From Prevotella sp. UBA4330 (GTDB lineage: Bacteria; Bacteroidota; Bacteroidia; Bacteroidales; Bacteroidaceae), in the NCBI GenBank assembly GCA_002394385.1, contig DGTS01000010.1, positions 1 through 64,000 of the forward strand: DNA of 64,000 nucleotides, written 5' to 3'. Position 1 is the first letter of the stretch. Every line of letters starts with the position of its first letter. The notes beneath the pieces are model-generated. The model had not been told where the DNA came from. It saw only the letters and a list, made by a program, of their open reading frames with translations, and searched no databases. Positions 17,320 through 25,727 of this stretch are shown one piece after another. The position numbers and the translations under genes are program-made.

Positions 17320-17428
17320 TATTACAAGATGCTTGTAATAGTGTTACAAGGCGTTTGTAATAGTGTTACAAGATGCTTGTAATCATTTTACAAGACGCCT
17401 GTAAAAAGATTACAAAACATTTGTAAGG
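17320..17428. repeat. TTACAAGATGCTTGTAA palindromic repeats, five units
   Basis: Five units of TTACAAG(A/G)(T/C)G(C/T)(T/C)TGTAA, each a 6-7-bp hairpin, spaced by AT-rich linkers. They fill the space between the convergent transporter and GH43 genes. Confidence 0.85.
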
Positions 17429-17435
17429 CTATGGG

Positions 17436-17468
17436 AAAAAATTCCAGAGATTCAGAAATCTCTGGAAT
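17436..17468 (-). terminator. Intrinsic terminator of the GH43/binding-protein operon
   Basis: A 12-bp stem (17441-17452 with 17457-17468) with a short loop, followed on the minus strand by a run of six T. It lies 43 nt after the stop of the GH43 gene. Confidence 0.8.
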
Positions 17469-17510
17469 AGGTTTATACAAAGGGGTTATAAGGTTTCTGT
17501 CCAGCCTGCT

Positions 17511-18539
17511 TTACAACTCAGGCCAGCCGTCCTCGGTCCACCTTATTTTGCGCTGCACAAGGAGTGAAGCGCCATTCTTGCTGACGCTGTAGCCATGACA
17601 GAAGAACCAGTCGTTGCCGTCGAAGTTATAGACGGAGCAATGGCCAAGAGCCTCAAACTCCTTCTTGTCACCCTCTACAAACAGGTTTCCGCCACCCAGC
17701 CGCATGTCCTTGCCGTTGCGGTCAAGATAAGGTCCTGCAACACTCTTGCTGCGTCCCACCGCCACGCGGTAGTTGCTGAGCGAGCCACGACAGCAGTAGT
17801 CCCATGCCACGAAGAGGTAGTACATGCCATCGTGCTTGAAGATGAAAGGAGCCTCGATGGCATTAGGTCCTGCAAACTTTGATGTCGGGTTCGGCTCGTC
17901 TGGCTCGCTGCCCGGAGCATAACGACGTGCTATGGTTTCGGGCTTAGTACCTGGAAGCATGTGCATAGTGTCGTCGAGCGGTGCCAGTTGTATTCCGTCC
18001 CAGAAAGAGCCCCATACCACCCATGGCTTGTCATTGTCATCAATGACGATGTTGGGGTCGATGGCGTTCCAGTTATCCTCCTTATGGGACACCACCACTG
18101 GTCCGTGGTCTTGCCACAGATAGTCTTTTGCCTGCGGGTCGAGTGTCTTGTTGCTCATTACACCGATGGCGGAGGTATTCACTCCGAACGAAGAACAACT
18201 GTACATCATCCACCAACGGTCGTGCCACTTGATTACATCTGGTGCCCAGATATGTCCGCGGAACCCTGGCACACTGTCGAGTGCCCACTGCGGAGCACGC
18301 TTGAGCACTCCATGTGGATATACCGTCCACGTGTTGCGGTCCTTAGATGTCGCCATACTTATGCCATGCCCTGTGGCATAGAGGTAGTATGTGCCATCTT
18401 CAAAAGCCATCACAGGATCGTGAACCATCAGAGTATCAACTACGAACGGCTCAGAATGGGGTGTGCGTTGAGCATTAACGCATAATGACAACGCACCCAT
18501 TCCACACATTAATAGAATTATTATCCTATTACCTTCCAT
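17511..18539 (-). CDS. Secreted GH43 arabinanase-type enzyme
   Basis: A 342-residue enzyme with a signal peptide (cleavage near Ala23). It is a five-bladed propeller with the GH43 triad: base Asp41 in VHDPVM, Asp161 in AIDPNIV, acid Glu229 in IEAPFIF. RGHIWAPDVI and the repeated YYL-type strands resemble endo-alpha-1,5-L-arabinanases. Arabinan or a related arabinose polymer is the likely substrate; xylan-type activity cannot be excluded. Its ATG overlaps the stop of the preceding gene (shared base at 18539), so the two are translated together. Last gene of the operon. Confidence 0.87.
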   Translation of the reverse strand: MEGNRIIILLMCGMGALSLCVNAQRTPHSEPFVVDTLMVHDPVMAFEDGTYYLYATGHGISMATSKDRNTWTVYPHGVLKRAPQWALDSVPGFRGHIWAPDVIKWHDRWWMMYSCSSFGVNTSAIGVMSNKTLDPQAKDYLWQDHGPVVVSHKEDNWNAIDPNIVIDDNDKPWVVWGSFWDGIQLAPLDDTMHMLPGTKPETIARRYAPGSEPDEPNPTSKFAGPNAIEAPFIFKHDGMYYLFVAWDYCCRGSLSNYRVAVGRSKSVAGPYLDRNGKDMRLGGGNLFVEGDKKEFEALGHCSVYNFDGNDWFFCHGYSVSKNGASLLVQRKIRWTEDGWPEL

Positions 18540-19738
18540 TACTTTACCAAATACTTTTTACCATTTTCAATAACTATACCCCTATATGCCTCATCCACAC
18601 GCTGACCAGCAAGGTTATAGCGTAATGACTTATTATTCTCTGCTGATTGCTGCACGCTACTGATGCTGTTTACAGCATCCTTGATGAGCAGATGACCGCC
18701 CTCAGTGAAGACGAAAGCACGGATTGGCTGAGAACCATCGCCACACTCTGCCGTCAACTTTTCAAAGTAAGTATTACCGTTCTTTGCTGTTATATCAGCA
18801 TTGGCAGTAACAGTGCTGCCCTCGCGAGTTATGGTCATCTTCACTGTTGCGCCATCCATATCGTCCTTGAACACATCCCAGTTGTAGTTACTTGAGAGGT
18901 TAGCACCATTGTATGCAGAACCCCATCCGTAGTTGTCTGCACGCAGCATGAAGTATTCCGTGCTTGAGCCGCGGTCAGCGTCACTCGTAATACCAAGAAG
19001 CCAGTTATGATAACTCTGTACCTTACAACTGTAGTTCTCGAATTCTATTGTCTTTGTCTCGTTAGGTTGGATGGTGTAATAGTCAGAGAACGCAGTCCAC
19101 CAAGGAGTAGCATTGTCCAGTTCGCCCACCACTGTTCCCTCTGTTGAAGGCATATCGGTATCGGCAATAGTGGTCTTGTTGTCATCAATAACAAGATGTC
19201 CATTCTCTGTAGTCAGGAACGCACGTATGGTCTGGCTTCCGTCACCACAATTCATTGCATAGAAAGAACGATACTTAGCACCACCTGTAGATGTGATGTC
19301 GGCAATTATCGAAACGCTCTCATTGATACGCTTAACGGTAAGCACCACTTTGGCACCGTCCATGATATTCGTAAAGTCAGCAAAATCATCACCAAAATTA
19401 TCTACCTTATATTTATAGAGCTCGGGGTTTTCAGCGGTGTTCATTCCATACTGCCATCCGTAGCAGTCGGCACGATAGACAATATACTCGGAATAATCAG
19501 TTGCTCCCCTGTCTGCATCAGTAGTGACGACAGTCATATAGTTGAACCAATTGGCTGCTTTATTAGAGTAATTGGTAAACTCAAGAGTGAGTGTCTGATT
19601 AGGAGCAATGGTATAATAATCAGAAAAGGCGGACCACCATCCTGTAGTATTATCCTCATTACCTACGGTTGTTGCCATCGAAGCAGTACTAATCATTGTC
19701 ATTGCGCACACAAGTGCATAGCGTAAAAGTTTTCTCAT
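18539..19738 (-). CDS. Secreted protein with two tryptophan-rich binding modules and a C-terminal sorting-type tail
   Basis: A 399-residue protein with a signal peptide. It has two copies (about 25-170 and 175-345) of a module that opens with DNTTGWWSAFSDYYTI or DNATPWWTAFSDYYTI and contains TNYSNKAANW, RADNYGWG, MDGATVKMT, the ADIT strand and EGGHLLI. Three more copies occur in the lipoprotein at 21993. I know no family name for it; position between GH43 genes suggests glycan binding. The end, LRYNLAGQRVDEAYRGIVI followed by a lysine-rich tail, resembles the C-terminal domains common on Prevotella secreted proteins. No catalytic motif is visible. Confidence 0.7.
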   Translation of the reverse strand: MRKLLRYALVCAMTMISTASMATTVGNEDNTTGWWSAFSDYYTIAPNQTLTLEFTNYSNKAANWFNYMTVVTTDADRGATDYSEYIVYRADCYGWQYGMNTAENPELYKYKVDNFGDDFADFTNIMDGAKVVLTVKRINESVSIIADITSTGGAKYRSFYAMNCGDGSQTIRAFLTTENGHLVIDDNKTTIADTDMPSTEGTVVGELDNATPWWTAFSDYYTIQPNETKTIEFENYSCKVQSYHNWLLGITSDADRGSSTEYFMLRADNYGWGSAYNGANLSSNYNWDVFKDDMDGATVKMTITREGSTVTANADITAKNGNTYFEKLTAECGDGSQPIRAFVFTEGGHLLIKDAVNSISSVQQSAENNKSLRYNLAGQRVDEAYRGIVIENGKKYLVK

Positions 19739-20028
19739 AATTGTTAGTGTTTAATAAAATAGTTGAATTTCATCCAACATTTTAACTACGTTTTCCTCTG
19801 TGTAACTCGACATAACCATTGCAGCAATATTCTGCGCTCGCTATTCCATCGATTCTTTGCGTAGGCACAGTCAAACAAGTTTGGACTATGCTCTCGGTTA
19901 TATGAAACGTTAGTTTTGTTTGTTTATTTAAAGTATGGTAAAAGGAATGAAGTGCCTGCGAGCTGTGAGTGCACATGCCCACAAGCACTTCATACTAACC
20001 TTAATACCTAAATTATTATATAGTCTGT
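19739..20028 (-). other. Spacer with possible hairpin, no gene
   Basis: A 290-nt spacer inside the locus. A stem (19947-19955 with 19985-19993) with a large loop is followed on the minus strand by TTTT and could be a weak terminator or processing hairpin after the GH43 lipoprotein gene. Nothing else was recognised. Confidence 0.4.
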
Positions 20029-21972
20029 TTATTCAACAGGCACGTCCTTGTAGCCCCAAATGGTTACGCCAGTAGAACTGTCAAGAGCGGTGAAACTTGG
20101 AGTCTGTACGTTGTATGGCTCTAATGTCTGAGGAACCATTACGCCCTTGTACTCCTTACCTCCTACATTGATAGTGATGTAAGAAGTGCCCGACTTCATT
20201 GTCCATGTGCCTGTCTGTGCACCTGAGATTGTGCCATCAGCATTCAATGTGATGTCCACTGGAGAAGCGTAAGCCTTAGCAGCATGGTCGAGGCCATAGT
20301 TGTGAATCAACAGTTTGTAATCGCCAGGAATATTGGTTGTGGCCACCTTCTGTGCAGAACCAACGCCTGCACTCTTGACGCCCTCGCCAGTATATTCGAA
20401 CGGACAAGCAACCAGCCAGCCATCCTCGTTCTGGAACACCTGGTGAACACGCACCTGATGACCTTCACCCTGCTCTTGGAAGCGAGAGTGATAAACCAAA
20501 TAAGTACGTCCGTCGTCAGCAGCAATGATGCTGTTGTGACCCTGTGCACGTTCGCCCCATGCGCCTACAGTCTGATAGCCCCAGTCGCTGTAAGCGCCGA
20601 AGATGTTAACACCACGGTTGCCATCATTCTCTGTAGGACCATAATTCATGTAACGCTGGTCAAGAAGTGCTGTAGAGCCCTTGCTGTCAACGTATGGACC
20701 ATCAGGATTCTGCGAGCGGAACACACGCATCTGATAGCCTTCTGCTGCTGACAGACCGCCATTGGTGACAAAGAGGAAGTAGTAACCACCGATGTACTCT
20801 ATGTAAGAAGCCTCACCTGAAGCATAATAACCACCAGAAATCTTCTTTCCGAAGTAAGGATCGGAGGTGTCATTTGTAGCATAGGTTACGTCATAGTCGC
20901 GCAGACCTGTCTCCTCATCGAGTTCAAGCATAAAGATACCGCCACTCCATGAACCGTAGGACATCCACAGTTTGCCGTCCTCATCATAGAACACACACGG
21001 GTCAATTGCATTTGGCCAGTGGTTACCATAGTTATCAGAAGGATTATAACGTGCCGGCAGCGACTCCTCGCCCAGAACGAGCCCCATGTCTGTACTTGCA
21101 AAAGCATCGTTGTTACGTGCGCCACTGATGACAACAGGAGCCTGATAGCGATAAGGACCTGTAATATGGTCGGCTGTCAGCATGATGATGCTTGAATACC
21201 AACTGTCACCGTTGATGCTGAGATACATACACCACTTGTTCATTTTCTTGTTGTATATCACGTCAGGAGCCCACATGTTGCCATCAACACTATATGCAGC
21301 ACTGCCACGAGCCGACCATGCCATAGCATCGAAGTTGAAGTCATATGCTGTGCCACCCTTCGTTACCTTTGTCACCTGAGGTGTGGTAAAGGCATCCACA
21401 TTGGCTGCATTGTTGCTTGAAGCAGTAGCCCAAGGAGCAGTGAATGCTTCCCATGACATCAAGTTTGTAGCCTTGGCGGCAGCACGATGAGAACCAAAGA
21501 CATAATAACTACTTGTAGAGGAATCCCATACCACACTTGGGTCGTGCACGCTGACACGCTTCAAGTCAGAAGGCCAGTAAATCTGTGCGTCATCCTCGTC
21601 AGAAGCATTGGCCAGTGTAGTGAAAGAAATCTCCTGAGAATATGCCACGCTATTCATCGTCTGCGCGAAGCCACGAACATAGTAAGTAGTGTTCTTGGTG
21701 AGGCCAGAGAGTGTCAGCACCATATCCTTGCTGGTTGAATAAACCTTATTGTCATCGACAGTAGGATTAGGCGATGTGGAGTAGCACACACCACGATATG
21801 TGATATGCGAACCCGTTGCCGTTGCAGAAACAACAGCAGAGGTGGCATTGATGGCAGACACTGAAGGATTGGTGATTACCAACGGATTGTTCACCTCTTC
21901 GATGTCGTTGCTACAGGCTGTTGCCATCATTCCGATGGCAAACAGCGCTAATAGTTTAGATATGTATTTCAT
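20029..21972 (-). CDS. Surface GH43 arabinanase-type lipoprotein
   Basis: A 647-residue lipoprotein (ATACSNDIEE, Cys20, with acidic residues behind the cysteine as in surface-exposed Bacteroidetes lipoproteins). Residues 30-120 form a fibronectin-III-like domain (LSGLTKNTTYYVRGFA). The GH43 propeller follows from about 130, with base Asp144 in VSVHDPSVVWD, AIDPCVFYDEDGKLWM and GEASYIEYIGGYYFLF. A C-terminal beta domain (about 545-647) is like those of endo-arabinanases (GTWTMKSGTSYITINVGG). It should cut long arabinan-like chains at the cell surface, feeding the SusC/SusD pair. Twenty nt separate it from the gene upstream. Confidence 0.88.
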   Translation of the reverse strand: MKYISKLLALFAIGMMATACSNDIEEVNNPLVITNPSVSAINATSAVVSATATGSHITYRGVCYSTSPNPTVDDNKVYSTSKDMVLTLSGLTKNTTYYVRGFAQTMNSVAYSQEISFTTLANASDEDDAQIYWPSDLKRVSVHDPSVVWDSSTSSYYVFGSHRAAAKATNLMSWEAFTAPWATASSNNAANVDAFTTPQVTKVTKGGTAYDFNFDAMAWSARGSAAYSVDGNMWAPDVIYNKKMNKWCMYLSINGDSWYSSIIMLTADHITGPYRYQAPVVISGARNNDAFASTDMGLVLGEESLPARYNPSDNYGNHWPNAIDPCVFYDEDGKLWMSYGSWSGGIFMLELDEETGLRDYDVTYATNDTSDPYFGKKISGGYYASGEASYIEYIGGYYFLFVTNGGLSAAEGYQMRVFRSQNPDGPYVDSKGSTALLDQRYMNYGPTENDGNRGVNIFGAYSDWGYQTVGAWGERAQGHNSIIAADDGRTYLVYHSRFQEQGEGHQVRVHQVFQNEDGWLVACPFEYTGEGVKSAGVGSAQKVATTNIPGDYKLLIHNYGLDHAAKAYASPVDITLNADGTISGAQTGTWTMKSGTSYITINVGGKEYKGVMVPQTLEPYNVQTPSFTALDSSTGVTIWGYKDVPVE

Positions 21973-21992
21973 AATGTAATTCTTTTATTTGA

Positions 21993-23885
21993 TTACTCAA
22001 AAACCAAGTGACTTCCGTCAACAGAGAAACGAACATAGAAATCATCTGGGTTGTCAACCTTGATGCCGATATAGTCCTGCGTATAATTCTTGCTATTGTT
22101 TCCAACCATAGCAACATTTACATCCGCAGTGCCGTCACCATTATTAACAACAGTAACACTCACCTTGGCACCATCCATGGCAGCACGCCATTCGTCCCAA
22201 TTTCGGCCTTCTTCCATGCTAAGGGTGCATCCGTCATAACTGGTTCCCCAACCGAAGTTGTCAGCACGACAGACAGCCTTATGCTCTCCTGCAGCATTGC
22301 CCAAAATAACCATGAAGTTATTCCAGTTATTAGCAAGAGAAGAATAGTTAGTGAAGTTGAATGTTGACTTCTGGTGTGGTATAACCTTGATGTTCTGCGA
22401 GAACAACTGAGCGTCCCACATAGTGGAATTGTCCGTTGCTCCTAATACCTTATCGAATACCACGTGAGCATTCTCTACGAGGACATCAAAGTACAGGTCT
22501 TCAGCGTCAATAGTATTGATGCCGATGTAATCCTGAGTATAGGTTACGCCATCATTGCCCAGCATGTTCATCTTAATATCAGCCGTACCGTTGCCGTTAT
22601 TGGTGATATAAGCAGTCACCTTAGCACCATTCATTGCTGCGAGCCATGCTGCCCAGTCTCTGCCTGCCTCCATGCTTGCCGTGCATGCAGCATATCCTGG
22701 ATCCCATCCAAAGTTGTCTGCTCGTACCACACAGTATGAAGCCCATGCAGAATTAGTCAGTCTGATAAGGAAGTTGTCCCAGTTATTGACACCTGCAGTA
22801 TAACTGGTGAACGAAACAACCTTTGTTTCCTTAGGAGCAATCTTGATATGGTCTGTATTATTCTCAAACCACGGGGCTGAGGTGTTATCCTCTTTACCAA
22901 GTACTGCCGGAGTAGGAACGACATAGGTTTGAGTGAACGCAGAGAGTTCCTTCACAAGGTTAAAGGTCTTACTAGCGATGACAGGCTTGCTGCAATTATT
23001 GCCCATGTAAGTCTTGTTATATACAACAACAAGCGTCTTTTGTCCCAGTTCCGTGAAATCAGGGATAATCTCGAACTGCAGGTCAGAGGCAGGAATATCC
23101 TTGGTAACACCTTCTGCGAAGGTTACTGTGGCTGTAATATTAGCCAGGAATTCATCAAGGTCTGTTCCGAGCACCACTTCGCTTGGCACGCCATTCAGTG
23201 TCATCGCGGTCGGTTCACTATCTTCTATATCAATATTTCCGAACTCAAGGTGACTTCCTTCGCAAGTGAAAGAGAAGTAAAGATTGTCCTTATCCACCGA
23301 GATGTTGTTATATTCCTGGGTGTATGTCTGGTTGTCAGAACCCAGCATTATAACCTTGACATCGGCAGTGCCGTCACCATAATTATAAAGAGTAAGTGTA
23401 CACTTGGCAAGACTCATCGCCTTTGCCCAAGCACCCCAGTCTCTGTTCTCGCTCTCCATCTTCTTTATGAAGTGAGCATCACTTTCTTCTCCGGTGTAGC
23501 CAGTACCCCATCCCCAGTTATCGGCACGAAGCACAGCATATTCAAAGTCCTTAGCCTCGTTACGAAGGATGAGCAAGTAGTTGAGCCAGTTGCTCGTACC
23601 GCTACCATAGTTAAGGAACTGTACCTGGTATGTCTTACCTGGTTCAGCCTTGATGTCATCGGTGAAAACAGTCCACCAAGGTGTAGTGTTATCTGTATTT
23701 CCCAGCGTTGTAGGATTGGGCACAACGGTGATAATGTTTGACTCATCCTCTTCGCCGCCACCCATCTCTGAGAGCCATTCGGGAGAACCTATGCCATAAA
23801 GGTCTCCACCCTCACAACTCGTCATCGTCAGCATGCCAAGCATTGCTATAAAGAAGACGGATGCTAATTTATTGAGATATTTCAT
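21993..23885 (-). CDS. Surface glycan-binding lipoprotein with three copies of a tryptophan-rich module
   Basis: A 630-residue lipoprotein (MTSCEGGDL, acidic residue close behind the cysteine). It has three copies of the module seen in the gene at 18539: about 60-215 (NTTPWWTVFTDDIKAEPGKT), 315-475 (NTSAPWFENNTDHIKI) and 480-630 (NSTMWDAQLFSQNIKV). Each contains a NW(L/D/N)N strand, RADN(W/F)GW, a NNGDGTADV-type strand and a final GSHL-type strand. A bacterial Ig-like domain (about 225-310, MTLNGVPSEVVLGTDL) lies between the first two. It stands right after SusD, where surface glycan-binding proteins are usual. No enzyme motif. Confidence 0.75.
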   Translation of the reverse strand: MKYLNKLASVFFIAMLGMLTMTSCEGGDLYGIGSPEWLSEMGGGEEDESNIITVVPNPTTLGNTDNTTPWWTVFTDDIKAEPGKTYQVQFLNYGSGTSNWLNYLLILRNEAKDFEYAVLRADNWGWGTGYTGEESDAHFIKKMESENRDWGAWAKAMSLAKCTLTLYNYGDGTADVKVIMLGSDNQTYTQEYNNISVDKDNLYFSFTCEGSHLEFGNIDIEDSEPTAMTLNGVPSEVVLGTDLDEFLANITATVTFAEGVTKDIPASDLQFEIIPDFTELGQKTLVVVYNKTYMGNNCSKPVIASKTFNLVKELSAFTQTYVVPTPAVLGKEDNTSAPWFENNTDHIKIAPKETKVVSFTSYTAGVNNWDNFLIRLTNSAWASYCVVRADNFGWDPGYAACTASMEAGRDWAAWLAAMNGAKVTAYITNNGNGTADIKMNMLGNDGVTYTQDYIGINTIDAEDLYFDVLVENAHVVFDKVLGATDNSTMWDAQLFSQNIKVIPHQKSTFNFTNYSSLANNWNNFMVILGNAAGEHKAVCRADNFGWGTSYDGCTLSMEEGRNWDEWRAAMDGAKVSVTVVNNGDGTADVNVAMVGNNSKNYTQDYIGIKVDNPDDFYVRFSVDGSHLVFE

Positions 23886-23913
23886 AATTATAATCTTTAT
23901 TTCGTTTTAAATC

Positions 23914-25707
23914 TTATTTGCTCAAATCTACAACAGGATGTATTGTCCAACCCTTCTGAGAGAAATAGAATGAGTTGTCTACTGTCTCATTTGCAGAGTT
24001 TCCTACAAGATTAGGATTGTTGTTCAGAGTTGTCTGCCAGATAGGATAGTACTCATGACCATTCAGATAGGTAGAGAAAGAACACTCCACACCTGAGTCG
24101 CCATATTTAACAGCATTTTTCACCGTTGACTTATCAGTAGAGAGTTTGTAAGCGCTATGCTGCTTCATCTGCTCCATACGCTCGCTGTTATAGAAGAATC
24201 CCCAGCGCTGCAGGTCGAGTCCACGACCATACTCGCAACCGAACTCCTTTGGACGTTCTACATTGGCAATCTGCTCGAAGAGTTTATCCTTTGTATCGAA
24301 GTCGGCCAATGACAAATCGTTCAGTTGAGCACGCTGACGCACCTCGTTAATCCAGTTGATAGCGCGCTGTGTAGGACCATTAATCTCATTCTCACACTCA
24401 GCGGCACGCAACAGCACGTCAGAGTAGCGCATCAGTCGGAGGTTGATACCGCACTTCAGACCTACAACAACCGTGCTGTAAAGACCAGTACGCATGTTGG
24501 TCCACTTAGCAATAGGCAGACCGCCATTATTGTTGTTTGTCACAACGGGAGCGTCTTCAGTCATTGTTGTATTATAGCATACATTGCCCAATGTTCCGAG
24601 TTCGCTCTTATATGTATCCCAGTCAGCCTCATAAGTGCCGATAGTCCAATAGAGACGTGGGTCAAGACGACCGTTCTTCGTCTTATCGCCATCTACAAAG
24701 AGGTGATAGAGCCAAGGAGCAGCAGAAAGGTCAGCCCAACCACCGAAATCGCCAGGACCGAAGTTACTCTCTACAGCATGACCCTGAGAAGCGTTCTTGC
24801 TGATGTTGACAGGTGTCCACTCATCGTCAGGACCCTGAGTGCCATAATCCAGGAACTGCACCTCGAAAAGACTCTCGGCGTTGTTCTCGTAAGCACTACC
24901 CTCACGGAAGTTGTCACCGTAATTGCTCATCAGTTTATACTCGCCGAACTCCTTGTTGATGATTCTCTCCAGCAAGGGGAGAGCTTCGCTATACTTATGA
25001 CGCTGCATCAAAGCACGAGCATAGAAACCTGCTGCAGCACCTTTCGTAGCACGGCCCTTTGCCCATTCGCCGCCTTCAGTCTTAGAAGGGAGCAATGACA
25101 ACGCTTCAGCGAAGTCTGCCTCCACCTGGTCCATAACACGGTCATACTGCTCGAACGCAGATGCATCGCCTTCAGAAACGTTAGAAGCATAAAGACCGTC
25201 GAGTGAAGAATACTCGTTATAGTCCAGAATCAAAGCAGGGTTCTGATAGTATCCTGCCAGATTATAGTATGCAAGACCGCGGATAAAGAGAGCCTGTCCC
25301 TTGATACGCTGCTTGGCAGTTGAAAGGCTTGCCTCCTCATTACATTTTGTAATAACGAAGTTGCAGATATTAATTACATAGTACCAGTCACGCCAAGACC
25401 AGAGAGCATATATCTCGTCTGTTGTTGACGGGCTCAGTTTATCAGCCAGATAATAACCCCATCCCTGAGCAGAGTTCCAAACCTCGTCACCGCGAACAGC
25501 GTCGAGTGTATATCCCACGCGGGCAAAAGTACCCTCCATGCGGATGTGGTGATAGCAAGCAATCACTGCCTCCTCTAAGTCATCAACAGTATTGCCGAAA
25601 GTGCCTGTTGTCGGCTGGTTGGGGTTAGTCACCTCCAACTTATCGCTACATGATGTCAGCATGCAGATGCCCAACATCAGGGCAAGTGAAATTTTATATA
25701 GTTTCAT
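23914..25707 (-). CDS. SusD-family glycan-binding lipoprotein
   Basis: SusD-type lid of the outer-membrane transporter: captures oligosaccharides at the surface. 597 residues from the chosen start, with lipoprotein signal LTSCSDKLEV. It has helix/TPR-rich N-terminal motifs (RGLAYYNLAGYY), RYSDVLLRAAECENEING, INEVRQRAQ and C-terminal EFGCEYGRGLDLQRWGFF, YPIWQTTLNNNPN. The start at 25707 follows a clear Shine-Dalgarno-like GGAGG (25716-25720), rare in this phylum; a longer frame would read into the SusC gene. It follows SusC by 20 nt. Confidence 0.95.
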   Translation of the reverse strand: MKLYKISLALMLGICMLTSCSDKLEVTNPNQPTTGTFGNTVDDLEEAVIACYHHIRMEGTFARVGYTLDAVRGDEVWNSAQGWGYYLADKLSPSTTDEIYALWSWRDWYYVINICNFVITKCNEEASLSTAKQRIKGQALFIRGLAYYNLAGYYQNPALILDYNEYSSLDGLYASNVSEGDASAFEQYDRVMDQVEADFAEALSLLPSKTEGGEWAKGRATKGAAAGFYARALMQRHKYSEALPLLERIINKEFGEYKLMSNYGDNFREGSAYENNAESLFEVQFLDYGTQGPDDEWTPVNISKNASQGHAVESNFGPGDFGGWADLSAAPWLYHLFVDGDKTKNGRLDPRLYWTIGTYEADWDTYKSELGTLGNVCYNTTMTEDAPVVTNNNNGGLPIAKWTNMRTGLYSTVVVGLKCGINLRLMRYSDVLLRAAECENEINGPTQRAINWINEVRQRAQLNDLSLADFDTKDKLFEQIANVERPKEFGCEYGRGLDLQRWGFFYNSERMEQMKQHSAYKLSTDKSTVKNAVKYGDSGVECSFSTYLNGHEYYPIWQTTLNNNPNLVGNSANETVDNSFYFSQKGWTIHPVVDLSK

Positions 25708-25727
25708 AATAATTACCTCCTTTAATA

